Source: Diadema setosum (lineage: Eukaryota; Echinodermata; Echinoidea; Diadematoida; Diadematidae). Taken from it: a stretch of DNA of 64,000 nucleotides. The stretch spans positions 4,287,113 through 4,351,112 of the forward strand of contig NC_092706.1 of the NCBI RefSeq assembly GCF_964275005.1. Reading direction: 5' to 3'. The translations under genes were made by a program, and so were the position numbers. Of the stretch, positions 44,811-55,299 are shown piece by piece; within the stretch, counting starts at the first letter, position 1, and every line of letters begins with the position of its first letter. The notes below the pieces were generated by a model that saw nothing but the letters and a program-made list of their open reading frames with translations, was not told the origin of the DNA and made no database searches.

Positions 44811-45020
44811 TACTGTATACGCCGAATATTTCCCAAGTCAGCTGCTGTTCGCGAAATTAAAGACGCGAAAATATTGACTCTAATGCCGATATGAATGTGA
44901 CATACACGTAAACATTTCTCCGTTCAGTACAGGACTCCACGAATTTAACGACTCGCGAAATTGTAGGGAAGTCCCGATACGCGAAAATTTAGACTCGTGA
45001 AATAAATGCCGTATACAGTA
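44811..45020. mobile_element. MITE, TACTGTATAC family
   Basis: Ends TACTGTATACG and (inverted) TACTGTATACGG; interior rich in CGCGAAA motifs. It shares ends and the internal ACTCGCGAAATT motif with 59557-59779. Confidence 0.7.
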
Positions 45021-45157
45021 CATGCAGACACAGACATGCTGACACAGAGAGAGCCCCAGTGATGTTTTGTACTGCATGCTCTTACATATACATACTCTAC
45101 TTATGTTGAGTATTTTTTCTCTTGCTGAAAAGATGCATAATGCATATAATACGTATT

Positions 45158-45329
45158 CAGGGGCGGATCCAGGAATTCCGTAAATGGAGGGGGGGGGGGG
45201 GGGGGCTTTGCAAAATGAAAGGGGGCACACACATGCTCCCCCCCCCCCCATTTTTAAAAAAATTTCTTTTGTTTTGACAAAAAATAAAGGGGCACACGCC
45301 TGGCGCGCCCCCACCTGGATCCGCCACTG
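45158..45329. mobile_element. hAT-like MITE, CAGNGGCGGATCCAGG ends
   Basis: The ends CAGGGGCGGATCCAGG and (inverted) CAGTGGCGGATCCAGG differ at one base. A long G run and C run lie inside as an imperfect inverted pair. No clear target duplication was found. This terminal repeat type is widespread in animal genomes. Confidence 0.75.
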
Positions 45330-45750
45330 CATATCTGTCATTTTCCTTCCTCTTCTCAGTATCTTAGAAATCCCAAATATCCATGATATGAGATCAGAAA
45401 GGTGAATGCTCAACTACATGTATTGCACAAAATATCTACAGGTCAAAATATAAGAAGCAAGGATTTTTTTTTTTTTTTTTTTTTTTTTGGGGGGGGGGGT
45501 CAACATCTCTTTCAATGTGTATGTGATCTAGTTATTGAAAGCAAGGAAAAGTTTACATACAATACACATGAATGCTGCTCTGATGATGAGATATTGGTCC
45601 AATAGTATCACAACTTGAAATGTCATTTGGAGCTTAAAGATTACTTTTTACTTCACCCATTCTCATCCATGTATACATATTTTTAAAAGAACGGTCACTT
45701 TTGTAGTCACCGAGTGAAATATACACTTTGAGTAAAATTAACCCTTATGT

Positions 45751-46284
45751 AACTAGAAAAGCACTCTGAGAGAGCAGACCTCCGCTAAGCACCTACTTTC
45801 CACCAAGGAGATTTTTCTCCTCTCCACCCCTGGGGAAAAGCTCTTTGGGCTCTTCCATAGAGATTGCGATTTCCACCAATAGGTATACTGTACATGCTGA
45901 AAAATTGCCCGATTTCCCAATATAGAAGCCTTTGTTACATCATAAACCCTCAGCTGCGCGGCGCGCCTCGCCCCTAGCAGAAAGTGGAGCACGCACTTTA
46001 GTACGCGTTTGAAAACCACAAAAAATGCGCAGCTTGAACTCCCAAATTCATTGACCCTACCTGTCAAAATATTAAAAATCCTTCGTAAATTCCGAAAAAA
46101 ATTTCGGATCATTACCAAAATTTAATCATTTGTTACTTGTGTCATTCTCAACCTTTCCTGTAAGTTTCATCCAAATCCGTTAACTACTTTTTGAGTTATT
46201 TTGCACAGAGACAAACAAACTAACAAACAAACAAACAAACCAACGGTTAACGAAAACATAACCTCCCCCCTTGGAGGAGGTAAT
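45751..46284 (+). mobile_element. Repeat element with terminal hairpin and (AAAC)n tract
   Basis: Begins AACTAGAAAAGCACTCTGAG. It ends with an AAAC tract (about 46210-46240) and a CCTCCCCCCTTGGAGGAGG hairpin at 46262-46280. The layout is the same as the 877-1884 and 47958-48772 elements (tetranucleotide tract, then a terminal stem-loop), although the sequence family differs. A shortened copy lies at 707-854. Confidence 0.6.
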
Positions 46285-46377
46285 AATGGCACTCCACTTG
46301 GGGGGGGGGATGAAAATAGCAAATTGGAGCAAAAGTATAGGCTAATTCAAGGCATTCAGTCATCCCATTCCATTGTA

Positions 46378-46602
46378 TACTGTTAACACAGAAATTTTCA
46401 CAGATTTCGGGCTACTTTTGGCTAGTGCAAATTCTGAGACCTGTGAAAGTATCTTCACAATTTTCTCTGCACACTTTGAATGGGTTGACAATTGCATAGC
46501 ACAAATTCAAGAACCTCTGAATATGTTTTTGAGCCATTCAGCACCAAAAAAAAAAATAATAATAATAATAATAATCGCGTGAAAGTATTAACGTTTACAG
46601 TA
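46378..46602. mobile_element. MITE with TACTGTWAAC ends
   Basis: Ends TACTGTTAACACAGAAATTT and (inverted) TACTGTAAACGTTAATACTT. An A/AAT run lies near the right end. Confidence 0.55.
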
Positions 46603-47743
46603 CCAGGTATTTCCTTCAGACATACATGTCATTTTACTGTGCAAAAATTACGACATGACACTGGAATTCAACAGAAGTACATGCATCTTTATTGTCCAAT
46701 CAAGCAAGATATTGTACACTTGTGCTGTACTTGTAAACTCATTTGGCTGTGGACATCTGTACAAATGGAAACATTGGATATCAATGCATTACTCGGCACG
46801 GATTGTCAGAACTGGACTATGCGAGGAGGCCAGCCTGTGGCACTTGAGTGGACAGTCCAGATAACCTCTTAAAGTCTGGAGATGTACATTGTATCCCAAG
46901 AGAAAATAGCTAGAAACTCTGTGAATGTGCCCATAGTAAAAGACAATATGGAGTTTGAAAGCCACTCACACACAGTGGGCATATATTGAGAAAGGCACAA
47001 AGTGGGCACTGATCTATATTGAGAAAGGTACAAGTATTTGCATGTCTAATCAAATGTATACCCTAATGTTCAGTGGACACTTCTGAAGAGATGTCTGTTA
47101 TGGAAAGGTGTGTTACACTGCTCCTAAGGCTCTAAATGTATGGGGTTCTTTTTCAGAAAATGCAAAAATGTACTGTATAGAAAGAAACATTGATTTTGTA
47201 AAGGGGATTTTTTTTTAATACACAACATGTGTATTTTAGTCCAGCCCACTAAACTATGTTTGTTTGGTTTTTTTTAAGATTCTGATTCCCCCCTCCCCCC
47301 CCCCCCCAAAGTACATACATCATTATCATACACTGAAACATCAGCGAGTACAAATTCCAGGTACAGCATACCACTCTGCACCCCGAACCCCAATGCAGTG
47401 GCATTATCACCCATTAGTCAGTCATTTTATATAATCGGGCTATTGTTTGCCTATCCAATACACGCGATAAAATCTAGACCGAGAGGGAAATGCCGTCATA
47501 TAGTCAACATTGTGATATTGGGCACTTTGTAGTTGATTAGCCAATTATTAAGGCAAATATTGCCCCTTCAAAGGTTCCAAAGAGCAATATCTGAAGCTCA
47601 AGTTTTGGTCTCCAAGGTTTCATGGAAGCATGAGGAAGAAGACGGGAGCAAAGAACGAAGAAAAGGGAGAACAGAGAAATGTGAAACCCTCGCATTTACA
47701 CTGCTTCACATTGTCTACTGTAAAGAAAATGTTCAAGGTAATA

Positions 47744-47922
47744 CAGTGGCAGATCGTTACAACGTCAGATGTAGTGAAAAACCAGATATCATGAGGTAAT
47801 TTTGTTGGTCCCATTCTTTTTTGATATTCTTTGTTTTCCCCCTCTGAATATGAAACAAGATACCTGATATAACAAGGAAATTTTAGAGGCCTCGAGCAGC
47901 TCATTATAACGAGGTGCCCCTG
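47744..47922. mobile_element. TIR element, about 180 bp
   Basis: Ends CAGTGGCAGATCGTTACAAC and (inverted) CAGGGGCACCTCGTTATAAT. It is related in style to the TA-flanked pogo-like MITEs, but the right flank is not TA. Confidence 0.5.
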
Positions 47923-47957
47923 AACACGTATTTAAAAAATGTCGCTACAGCGACTGG

Positions 47958-48772
47958 TTATACCCCCGCCAAACAACATTTCATAAGCTTTGGTCAAAAA
48001 ACTGAGGAAGTAGTTAAATCCGCAAGATCTTTCCTTGCTCTTCTGCCATTAATATGCCGTTACCATGGCAACGTACTTTCGGGTACTGTCGAAAAATGCG
48101 TCTTGCAATGTCTACAACCAAAGGCACACATCTGTACCAAGTTTCATGGAAATTGGGCAAAAACTGAGGAAGTAGTTTGCAAAACAAAATTTTCCATCAT
48201 TTTGGCTCATAATATGTGAGCTGTTACCATGGCAACACACTTTTTGTCACTGTCAAGAAATGTGTCATGCTGACCTATATCCTAAGACAAACATTCAATA
48301 TGAATTCCATGAGAATTGGAAGAACACTGATGAAGCAGTTTTGCCATGAAGCATTTTGCCCTATATTTTACCAATAACATGCCGTTACCATGGCAACGCA
48401 CTTTTTGCCACTGCAGAAATATGTGTCTTGCACATTAACATATTCAGATGAACATCTGTACCTAATTTCATAAAAATTGATCAAAAACTGTGGGAGGAGT
48501 TCGCGACGCAAGATTTGTACCCATTTTTGCCCATAATATGCCGTTACCATGGCAACATACTTTTGGGTACTGTCAAAAAATACGTCTTGCACATCTACAA
48601 CCCAAGGCACACATCTGTGCCAAGTTTTATGGGAATCGGTTGAAAACTGAGGAAGTAGTTCGCGACGCAAGATTTGCAACGGACCGACCGCCCGACCGAC
48701 CGCCCGACCGACCGCCCGACCGTCCGCTGATTCCTATATACCCCCTTCAAACTTCGTTTGGCGGGGGTATAA
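47958..48772 (+). mobile_element. Pearl/Helentron-like element with four ~160-bp modules, each with an RFX X-box
   Basis: The 17-bp ends TTATACCCCCGCCAAAC are inverted at left and right. The 3' end forms a TATACCCCC / GGGGGTATA stem-loop (48736-48770). Just outside the left end, GTCGCTACAGCGAC (47941-47954) is itself a small palindrome. Four tandem modules of about 160 bp each contain GTTACCATGGCAAC (48059, 48223, 48384, 48543) and AAGTTT(C/T)ATGG. A CCGACCGC-type tetranucleotide tract precedes the 3' hairpin. These are the features of pearl/Helentron-associated elements. Confidence 0.7.
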
Positions 48773-48804
48773 AAATGACGGTGTGATCAGGTGACAGTCT
48801 TGTA

Positions 48805-48975
48805 CAGGGGAAACCCTTGTTAGGCCTATATAACAAAGTCGCTGGAACTGACAATCTTTCTTGTTGTAAATGTAGACCAGCTAAGGGCAGTAATGGAAAG
48901 TCGGGGACCGCTGAAGTCACCTCATTAAATGAAGTACTTCATTGTTAGTGAACTTGTTATAATGGGGTTACCCTG
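48805..48975. mobile_element. Pogo-like MITE with TA target duplication
   Basis: Ends CAGGGGAAACCCTTGTTA and (inverted) CAGGGTAACCCCATTATAAC, flanked by TA at 48803-48804 and 48976-48977. Confidence 0.6.
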
Positions 48976-49037
48976 TATACTCACAGTCATATGCATCCCA
49001 TTTTATCCTATCTTGGAAGAAAATTCATTATACAGTA

Positions 49038-49193
49038 CAGGGGGATCTCGTAACAAGCTAGTACCTTGTTATATCAGGACTAAAAACAGTACTGAGCATA
49101 TAAAAGGAATAGAACCTGCAAAATTGATTTCATAAAGTCGCGCATCTCACTACATTCAACCTTGTTACAGATGTATGACATAAGGTTCCACTG
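49038..49193. mobile_element. Pogo-like MITE with TA target duplication
   Basis: Ends CAGGGGGATCTCGTAACAAG and (inverted) CAGTGGAACCTTATGTC, flanked by TA on both sides. The ends are diverged. Confidence 0.5.
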
Positions 49194-49259
49194 TAGACCC
49201 TGCTCTACTTGTCAGACAGGAGATACATTGTGAAGATGCTGACCATCGCGCCGTGAGTT

Positions 49260-49394
49260 CTAAGACAATAGGGGTACAATTAATCATTTGCTTTGCGAAG
49301 AAAATCGTAGATGAGGTAGCGAGCGAAATGTTGTACACCTCATCTACGATTTTCTTCACAAGACAAACAATTAATTGTACCCCTATCGTCTTAG
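49260..49394. mobile_element. 135-bp foldback element
   Basis: The arms CTAAGACAATAGGGGTACAA and GAAAATCGTAGATGAGG are matched inverted by CCTCATCTACGATTTTC and TTGTACCCCTATCGTCTTAG. The loop is only about 20 nt. Confidence 0.75.
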
Positions 49395-49505
49395 GAGGTA
49401 CATTGTATTTTGTGCAGGATATTGACTAGACTGGGTACAAAAGTGGTGATTTGCAACTCCACAAGCATAATTATTGCTCTCAATTCCACTTTACAATTTT
49501 GCCAT

Positions 49506-49673
49506 AATGTAAAACCAGAAAATTTGTATGTGCAAGAAATTTTTGCAAATTTTGCTAGGAGCAACGATGCACAAAATTGAAATGCACGCAAAAGTTTTTG
49601 TCCCCACTATGCATTGAATGCCTGTGGCAATTCATGAAAATTTCATGCCACGAAAACTTCCGGTTTTACAGTA
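49506..49673. mobile_element. MITE, TGTAAAACC ends
   Basis: Ends TGTAAAACCAGAAAATTTG and (inverted) TGTAAAACCGGAAGTTTTCG. A-rich interior, no ORF. Confidence 0.65.
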
Positions 49674-49797
49674 ATCATGTGCATTTATACACTCAATAGA
49701 CCTGAAGAGAAAGAATTATGTACTTATAGCAATCAAAGGGAATATTTGACAACTCATATAATGACTATGTAAAACAAGGGACTTACAGCACAATAAA

Positions 49798-50227
49798 CCA
49801 GTTCGCAGTTCCACTTTGTGCATGAGCAGAAAAAGGTCATTGGAACCAACAGGCACGTTGGTTTTTAAAATTCACATAGATAAGCATTTGTGATGTACAA
49901 TGATTATTCATTCCTATTCAATCCTTATAAATGGTGATTACCAGCACATCCACCTAAAAATTTGGTATTTGGCAATATCAATAGAAAGAGATAGTCAATA
50001 CATTCTGTGCAAAGTAATGAAATGGATGCTTTTCCAATTGTGTTATTTGACGGATCATTCTGGCCATCTGGTCTACACAAGTTCATTCTTTGTTTGAACA
50101 GGATTGATGAATCCCATAAATTGTTACGTAAAGCGTATGCGCTGAAAACGAGTGCAGCGCCCCTAGCCGACTGAGAAAAAAGAAAGGTCATTCATACCAA
50201 TGTGCCCATGAGCTAACTGCGAACTGG
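49798..50227. mobile_element. 430-bp MITE, CCAGTTCGCAGTT ends (copy 1)
   Basis: Perfect 13-bp inverted ends CCAGTTCGCAGTT / AACTGCGAACTGG. The interior aligns along its length with 58633-59039 (shared AGTTCCACTTTG, GATAAGCAT, TATTTGGCAAT and GAGAAAAAA blocks). Confidence 0.75.
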
Positions 50228-50494
50228 CTTTAAACATTAAAAAATGGGCTGTCCAACTTGATGACAGCTGTAAACCTGCCCATCGAAAGAAAAACAAAAA
50301 TAAAATAAAATAAGATAACAAGAGAAGAGAATTACAACATATCTATCCCTTTGTTTGGTTAGTTGAGCACTGCATCTTGCACAAATAGTTTCCAAGTACA
50401 GTTACCAAGCTTAGTATTTCGTGTTCTGATTTTATCAGGCATAAAATACCTACACAGCTCATCCTGGTAGCCCCAGGCAAGTGTATACAATGTG

Positions 50495-50500
50495 TTTATT
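50495..50500 (-). terminator. Candidate PP2D1 poly(A) signal
   Basis: AATAAA on the minus strand, about 680 nt after the PP2D1 stop codon. Confidence 0.4.
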
Positions 50501-51180
50501 GCACCTTTGCGCAACTTCATGAATGTACAATTTTCATTGTGTAGCAGTATACAAATCCACATCAAAAACAATAAAAAAAAGACCTCTTATTTTTTAACAC
50601 AGTAATGCTTTGAATACACACATAACTGGACGGAATATCTTGATTTTGGCTATTTACCTTTGGTAGTATCAACAACTACAAAAACACAACAACAGCTACT
50701 TGAGAATTTTGAAAACAACCATTCTTTTTTTGTTTGTGTCAGCAATGGATTTTCTTCCACACTCACTGCATGTACATACTATATGACCATCTTGGAATTT
50801 TTTTTTTTCTGAAGTGCCAAGTAACCATGAGTCTTGAAATCCTGTGATTGAAAGATATCATTGTAGATCATAAACCATATGCACAAATCCCTGTGAGTCC
50901 ATAAGTGTTTTATGTTTCGTAAGTGTGTAATGACATTTTACACTCAAATTTAAAGTTAGTTGACACAGCTACGATTAACACGAGGATGACGACATAGGTT
51001 ACATCACTTAGTGATTGAAAGCACTGATGCCAACATCACAGCACAAATCCATAGAACTGACTGTGGGATACTGTAACTGCTGCGAATGCACTGGACTGAG
51101 CAAAAGGGTCAGCTGTCGGGAAGTACAAAGTTGAAAATTCACAAAGCCTGAAGTTCGTGACAAATCAGAAAGTTGTTCTT

Positions 51181-52238
51181 TCACAACTGGCAGCCGTCAA
51201 GCAGGACAGCCATGACAGTGACATTATCCTGCGACCCCGCCAACAGGGCACTTTGGACCAGTCTCTCGCTGACCGTTTGGGCCATCATACGGTATTCCTC
51301 CTTCTTGTCCACAGCTCCGAGCCCTTCTGACAAGCGAGACTTGGTGTACAGCGTGTGCATCTCAGTCAGAGTATCAATGTCTGCCTCGTTGCCATCCTCA
51401 CAGAGAGCGGAGATCATGCTCTCAAAGTCCGTCTTGACACTGGCCACGTCGTCATTGAATTCCTCCTTGAAGTTTCTCAGCGATCCTCCGTCCGTTCTGC
51501 TGCCAGCCTGGGAACCCTCTGTTCCTGCCTTCACACGGATGCCATCTTTCGGACCGTTCTCCTCATCTACCACACTCTTCTGCTGGTCCGACTCCGGCTG
51601 ATCCCCATTGACTAGGGGCTGGTTCCATGTTATCTGGGACTTGCTGTCTGCATCCTCCTCATTGTCCTCTGGAAAGGCATCGGGGTTCCTGTACTGGTAC
51701 TTGGAACCAGCGCCATCTGCCTCCTCTGCCCCATCAATGTCAATGTGCGAGGCCTCGGTGTTGTCGAAGGCAGTCTGACCCAAGCTTGCTTCAAGGCCAC
51801 CAACAGCCGATCCACCAAAGTCCTCCCCGAAGGTTGTTGCCTCGGACATTTCATACCCATATCCATCAGGAACTGTAGCGATCCCCGACTTGGTGTGCTG
51901 AACTACAAGAGTCTGTTTCACCAAGGATACCACCTCGTCATCTGTGAGAACCTCCCAGAGGCCAGCCGTTGCCAGGATGATAAACTGGGCGTGCTGGTCA
52001 ATCTTGACACTGGTGGTGTAGGGATCTGGGATGACTGCTTTCTTAAGATGTGGATCACCATAGTTACCAAGTCCTCTGGTGGTGTCAAGGATGCCATTGA
52101 CACGCCCGCATGTGCCCCCTGCTTGGACTGATGAGCCAGCCTTCTTGACACGTGATCGCTCTTGGGCATTGCCAGGAGTGTGGTCCCGGGACAAACGGTA
52201 GGCCTTTCCAGCTCTGCATAAGACGGCATGGGTGTTAC
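51181..52238 (-). CDS. PP2D1: PP2D1-like coding exon 2 (C-terminal half)
   Basis: Acceptor CCTTTTCAG|GTAAC; the stop TGA is at 51183-51181. It carries the second half of the PP2C fold, an acidic low-complexity insert, and the terminal GSQDNVTVMAVLL strand, which retains the metal Asp (D766). Confidence 0.88.
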
Positions 52239-54124
52239 CTGAAAAGGAAAATGGTAAGAAGGTATCCTCATTCAGTCATTGAGAGTACTGTGCTGGAAAT
52301 CATCTGTCAAATTTATAAACGAACAATCTAAACAGTTTGTTTGCCAAACATTTCAAAAAGTATAGTCAAAAGTAGTCCTTTACTGATCTGCTGTGGCTGA
52401 CAAAAAAACATGGATACCATTGTTGTGCCCTTCTGCATGGTCTCAAAAATGTTTATCCAACTTTTGATTGAGGATGAAGTGACAAAATGAAATGAGTCAC
52501 ATCTTGGATCGAAATGTGAATGACCATTGCACTCTGTTGTGAGGTGTGGAAACATTCACCAAGTTTTGCCTGAATGCTTATGGCATAACCCAGTCCCTTA
52601 CAGTAAGAGGTACTAATGTACAGTATGGGGTAAATATTGCAGTGAAATCAAGCTGATTAGAAATGTTCACATTACGAGCTACCATTTATCCTGCATGAGC
52701 TCGGAATAAACTTAGGGTCTTGATACATGCTGCTACCCTTTAAAAACAGCTTCATACTCCGTCCTGGTTTTATTGTCATTGACAAAGCAATAAGATACTA
52801 AAAGCAAGTTGTCAAATGAGTTACAGCACAAAGTCTTACCAGCATTAGCAAGGTGTAAGACACCAAGTTCCTGTAAGGGTGGTAGCTCTTTGTCTTTGGT
52901 CTCCTCATTGTCATTCCCACTATGTGTTTCTTCCTCCTCCTCCTCTTTACCACTTTTCCTGGTAACCGTCTCTTCTTTTTCTTCAATTGTCCTCACATCC
53001 TCCTCCTCTTCCTCCTTCTTTTCTTTTGTCTCTTCCTCTTTATCCTCTGGGGCCATAGAGTTTTGAATGACTAGAGTGAGGGCTGAACACCCACTCCAGC
53101 GCACCAAAGATGTTTCATTTATCCCATAAGACAGATAGCGATCAAGGGAGGTGTACGCTCTGTGAAACGCAAGACCCATTTTCTCCGACTCGGGATCACG
53201 GTACTTCTTTCTGCGCGCGGGTGTCTCCCCCTCTTCCTCCTCAGGAGACGTCTCGTTCAGTTTCATCAGGTTGCTCTCACACGTGTGCATGATCTGCTGG
53301 ATGATGTTCACGCTCTCCTCGTGCAGAATGTGGCGGAGACTGTCCCGCCTCACCACCACGGACTTCCGCTCCAGCTGGTAATCGCTCAGGTCGTTTTTGT
53401 CCGCGAGATTCACGGTGCACGTGCACGAGACGTCCTGATCGACTTTCTGCAGCTCATTCAGCAAGAGGTGGTGCAAATCATTGGCAGCTATGTCTGCCGC
53501 AAACCTCCCATTATAGCCATCGTAGATGGCAAAGAAACACCTGTTCACATCGTTGCCATAGTAATCTTGAAACACGCGTGTGTCCTCCATCTTGGACTTC
53601 CATCTCTTGTTGTCGTCTGAGCAAAAGCCCACGGCTCTAACACAAGGAGCACTGCAGTTCAGCGCTATGCCATTGCACTCGTAGACTAGATTCTCCTTTG
53701 TATGGATCAACTCCTCATAGGTGTCCTCAAGATGTGCCTTGACCATCTCGTACGCTTCATTGATCTTCTGGAGGCGGTCGAAAGGAACAGGGTTGTTGCA
53801 GTCGCTTCTTGCATTCAACTCCCTCATGAGCGCTTGCCGCCTCTTCAGGAGGGATTTGACATTGTCAGGCTGCTGACTCCCCTTGTATCCCAGCGTCGTC
53901 AGAGCGCTGTGGAATGCCCGGTGCTCTTGCGTGGCTCTGACACTGATGAACTCCCGGCAGCTGTCACAATAGATGCTGATGTCCGGGTCCATAGGTCTCT
54001 CAGTGATGACTGTCTCGGGGGTTGGGGGTCGTATGATGTTGCGTGTCTTGATTTGAAGAACCGATGGAGCTGGCCCGCCGGCCCCACCCCCTCCTCCAGA
54101 CACAGAGGAGATATCGCTGCTCAT
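51181..54124 (-). CDS. PP2D1: PP2C-like pseudophosphatase, PP2D1 type (2 coding exons, 780 aa)
   Basis: Exons 54124-52840 and 52238-51181 join at GCT G|GT AAC into 781 codons including the stop. A PP2C fold can be followed: MED at 179-181, YDGYNG at 201-206 (canonical DGHGG), ANAGNTHAVL at 426-435 (canonical ANxGDSRxVL), RVNGILDTTRGLGN near 474-487, ATAGLWEV at 518-525 (canonical DGLWDV) and GSQDNVTVMAV at 763-773. The metal-binding Asp of DGxWD is Ala520, the catalytic-site His of DGHGG is Tyr204, and SRAxGD is TRGLGN. A true phosphatase is therefore unlikely and a pseudophosphatase role is inferred. The N-terminus has a C-x2-C-x11-H-x3-H pattern (C53, C56, H68, H72). Acidic insertions (about 355-412, and a long one between 540 and 690) interrupt the fold. 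The family name rests on domain type plus position next to RAB5. Confidence 0.8.
52840..54124 (-). CDS. PP2D1: PP2D1-like coding exon 1 (N-terminal half)
   Basis: ATG at 54124 has A at -3 (TTAAGATG). The exon ends GCT G|GTAAGA; the frame beyond the donor down to 52733 is intron read-through. It encodes a Gly-rich N-terminus, the C2H2-like pattern, PP2C motifs 1-2 and a Glu/Lys-rich stretch. A T-rich acceptor at 54148-54149 places 23 nt of 5' UTR in this exon. Confidence 0.88.
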
Positions 54125-55180
54125 CTTAACAGGCCGCACCTTTCAATCTGCAATGACATAAAATGCACAGAAAATCACAATTTAACACAGAGTTTGAGAG
54201 TCTACATGTCTTGCTGCAAAACACATGCGTGTATATACTGGTACATAATTTGAAGCTTATAGCTGAACCAAATTTCTAGATTTTTTTTTTCTGGTCAGAA
54301 ATAATTGTTTCCTGGGGGTGTTTGTTAACAGCAGTGGATGTTGTACAACTATGCAATCAAGAAGGTTGAAAGTTAGTTTCGCGAGTACGCCTCAAGGGCA
54401 TTCTGATGACAAGTGCAAGCCTGTAATTTTAAATGAGTTCTGAATGGTTTTATGGCCAGAAAGATGATAAAAATATCTTGGTTGGTATTGTGTTTTGCTG
54501 TATTATCCTGATGTCAATTTTTCTCTGGACTATACATGTCTGTGTGAGGGAAAAGGGGCAAACCAAACAATAATTCCCTGGACCCTGGACCAAAACTGAC
54601 AGAGTGCTTATGCCACTTTGCAATCACTAACTGCAATTACCATTACCTGCAGGTAGGCCTGTAAACATATTTTTTCTCCACTATAAATGTGATTGGAAAC
54701 GCACTACTTTCAGTGATGAAGGTTACAGATAAGCCACATACATGTACATGTAGGTCTATAGAGCTTCAAGAGAAGAGAGGGGGAGGATAAATACACACAC
54801 ACACACACACACATGCAATTTTCTTACAGGAAACCAAAGCCCAAACATAGAATGAGTGAAAGGAGCAATATTAGTAAAACACATCAGTGAAAGTTTGAGA
54901 AAAATCAGACAGTTAAGTCCTAATTCAAAAGCTAAAATTAATTTCTAAGCTTTCAGTGCCATCACATTATCACTGGATTACTCTTAAAGTAGAAACATTT
55001 GCAATCTGCTCTCAATCAAAATCAGTTTGGTTTGCTATAACTTCTGCTACACAATTACAATCATCAGCTGAATAAGTGTTTCTAGACAGGTCATCTGGTT
55101 ATTACACCAAGCAAGGTCTTCTCCAGACATGAATGTCAACGGACCACCACCAATTAAGGGTTAGACTTGACGTTAGCAAG

Positions 55181-55299
55181 TACCATAGTTTTGGGGAAAC
55201 TCAGCCTAGCGGGTAAACTCAGCCACTAGCACTCTCATAACAAGTGCCCGAGTTTACCCGCTACTGGCGCTAGACCGAGTTTACCCATAAACTACGGTA
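55181..55299. mobile_element. 119-bp foldback MITE
   Basis: Ends TACCATAGTTT and (inverted) TACCGTAGTTT. Inner repeats GGGTAAACTC and GAGTTTACCC occur in both halves. Confidence 0.65.

Larger units (their letters stand above)
44336..50494. other. Transposon-dense spacer between convergent RAB5 and PP2D1
   Basis: About 6 kb with no recognisable gene. It holds nine TIR or foldback elements, one hAT-like MITE (ten in total) and two pearl-like elements, listed separately. They are almost end to end between 47.7 and 50.2 kb, with several homopolymer runs (T25-G11 at 45464-45499). Confidence 0.75.

Noticed and set aside
48490..48786. 98-aa frame ending in repeated PPDRPPDRP
   Set aside because: Translation of the CCGACCGC tract and modules of the element at 47958-48772.
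52733..52839. Continuation of the PP2D1 frame after residue 429
   Set aside because: It follows a consensus donor (G|GTAAGA), and the PP2C fold resumes only in the exon starting at 52238; this is intron read-through.
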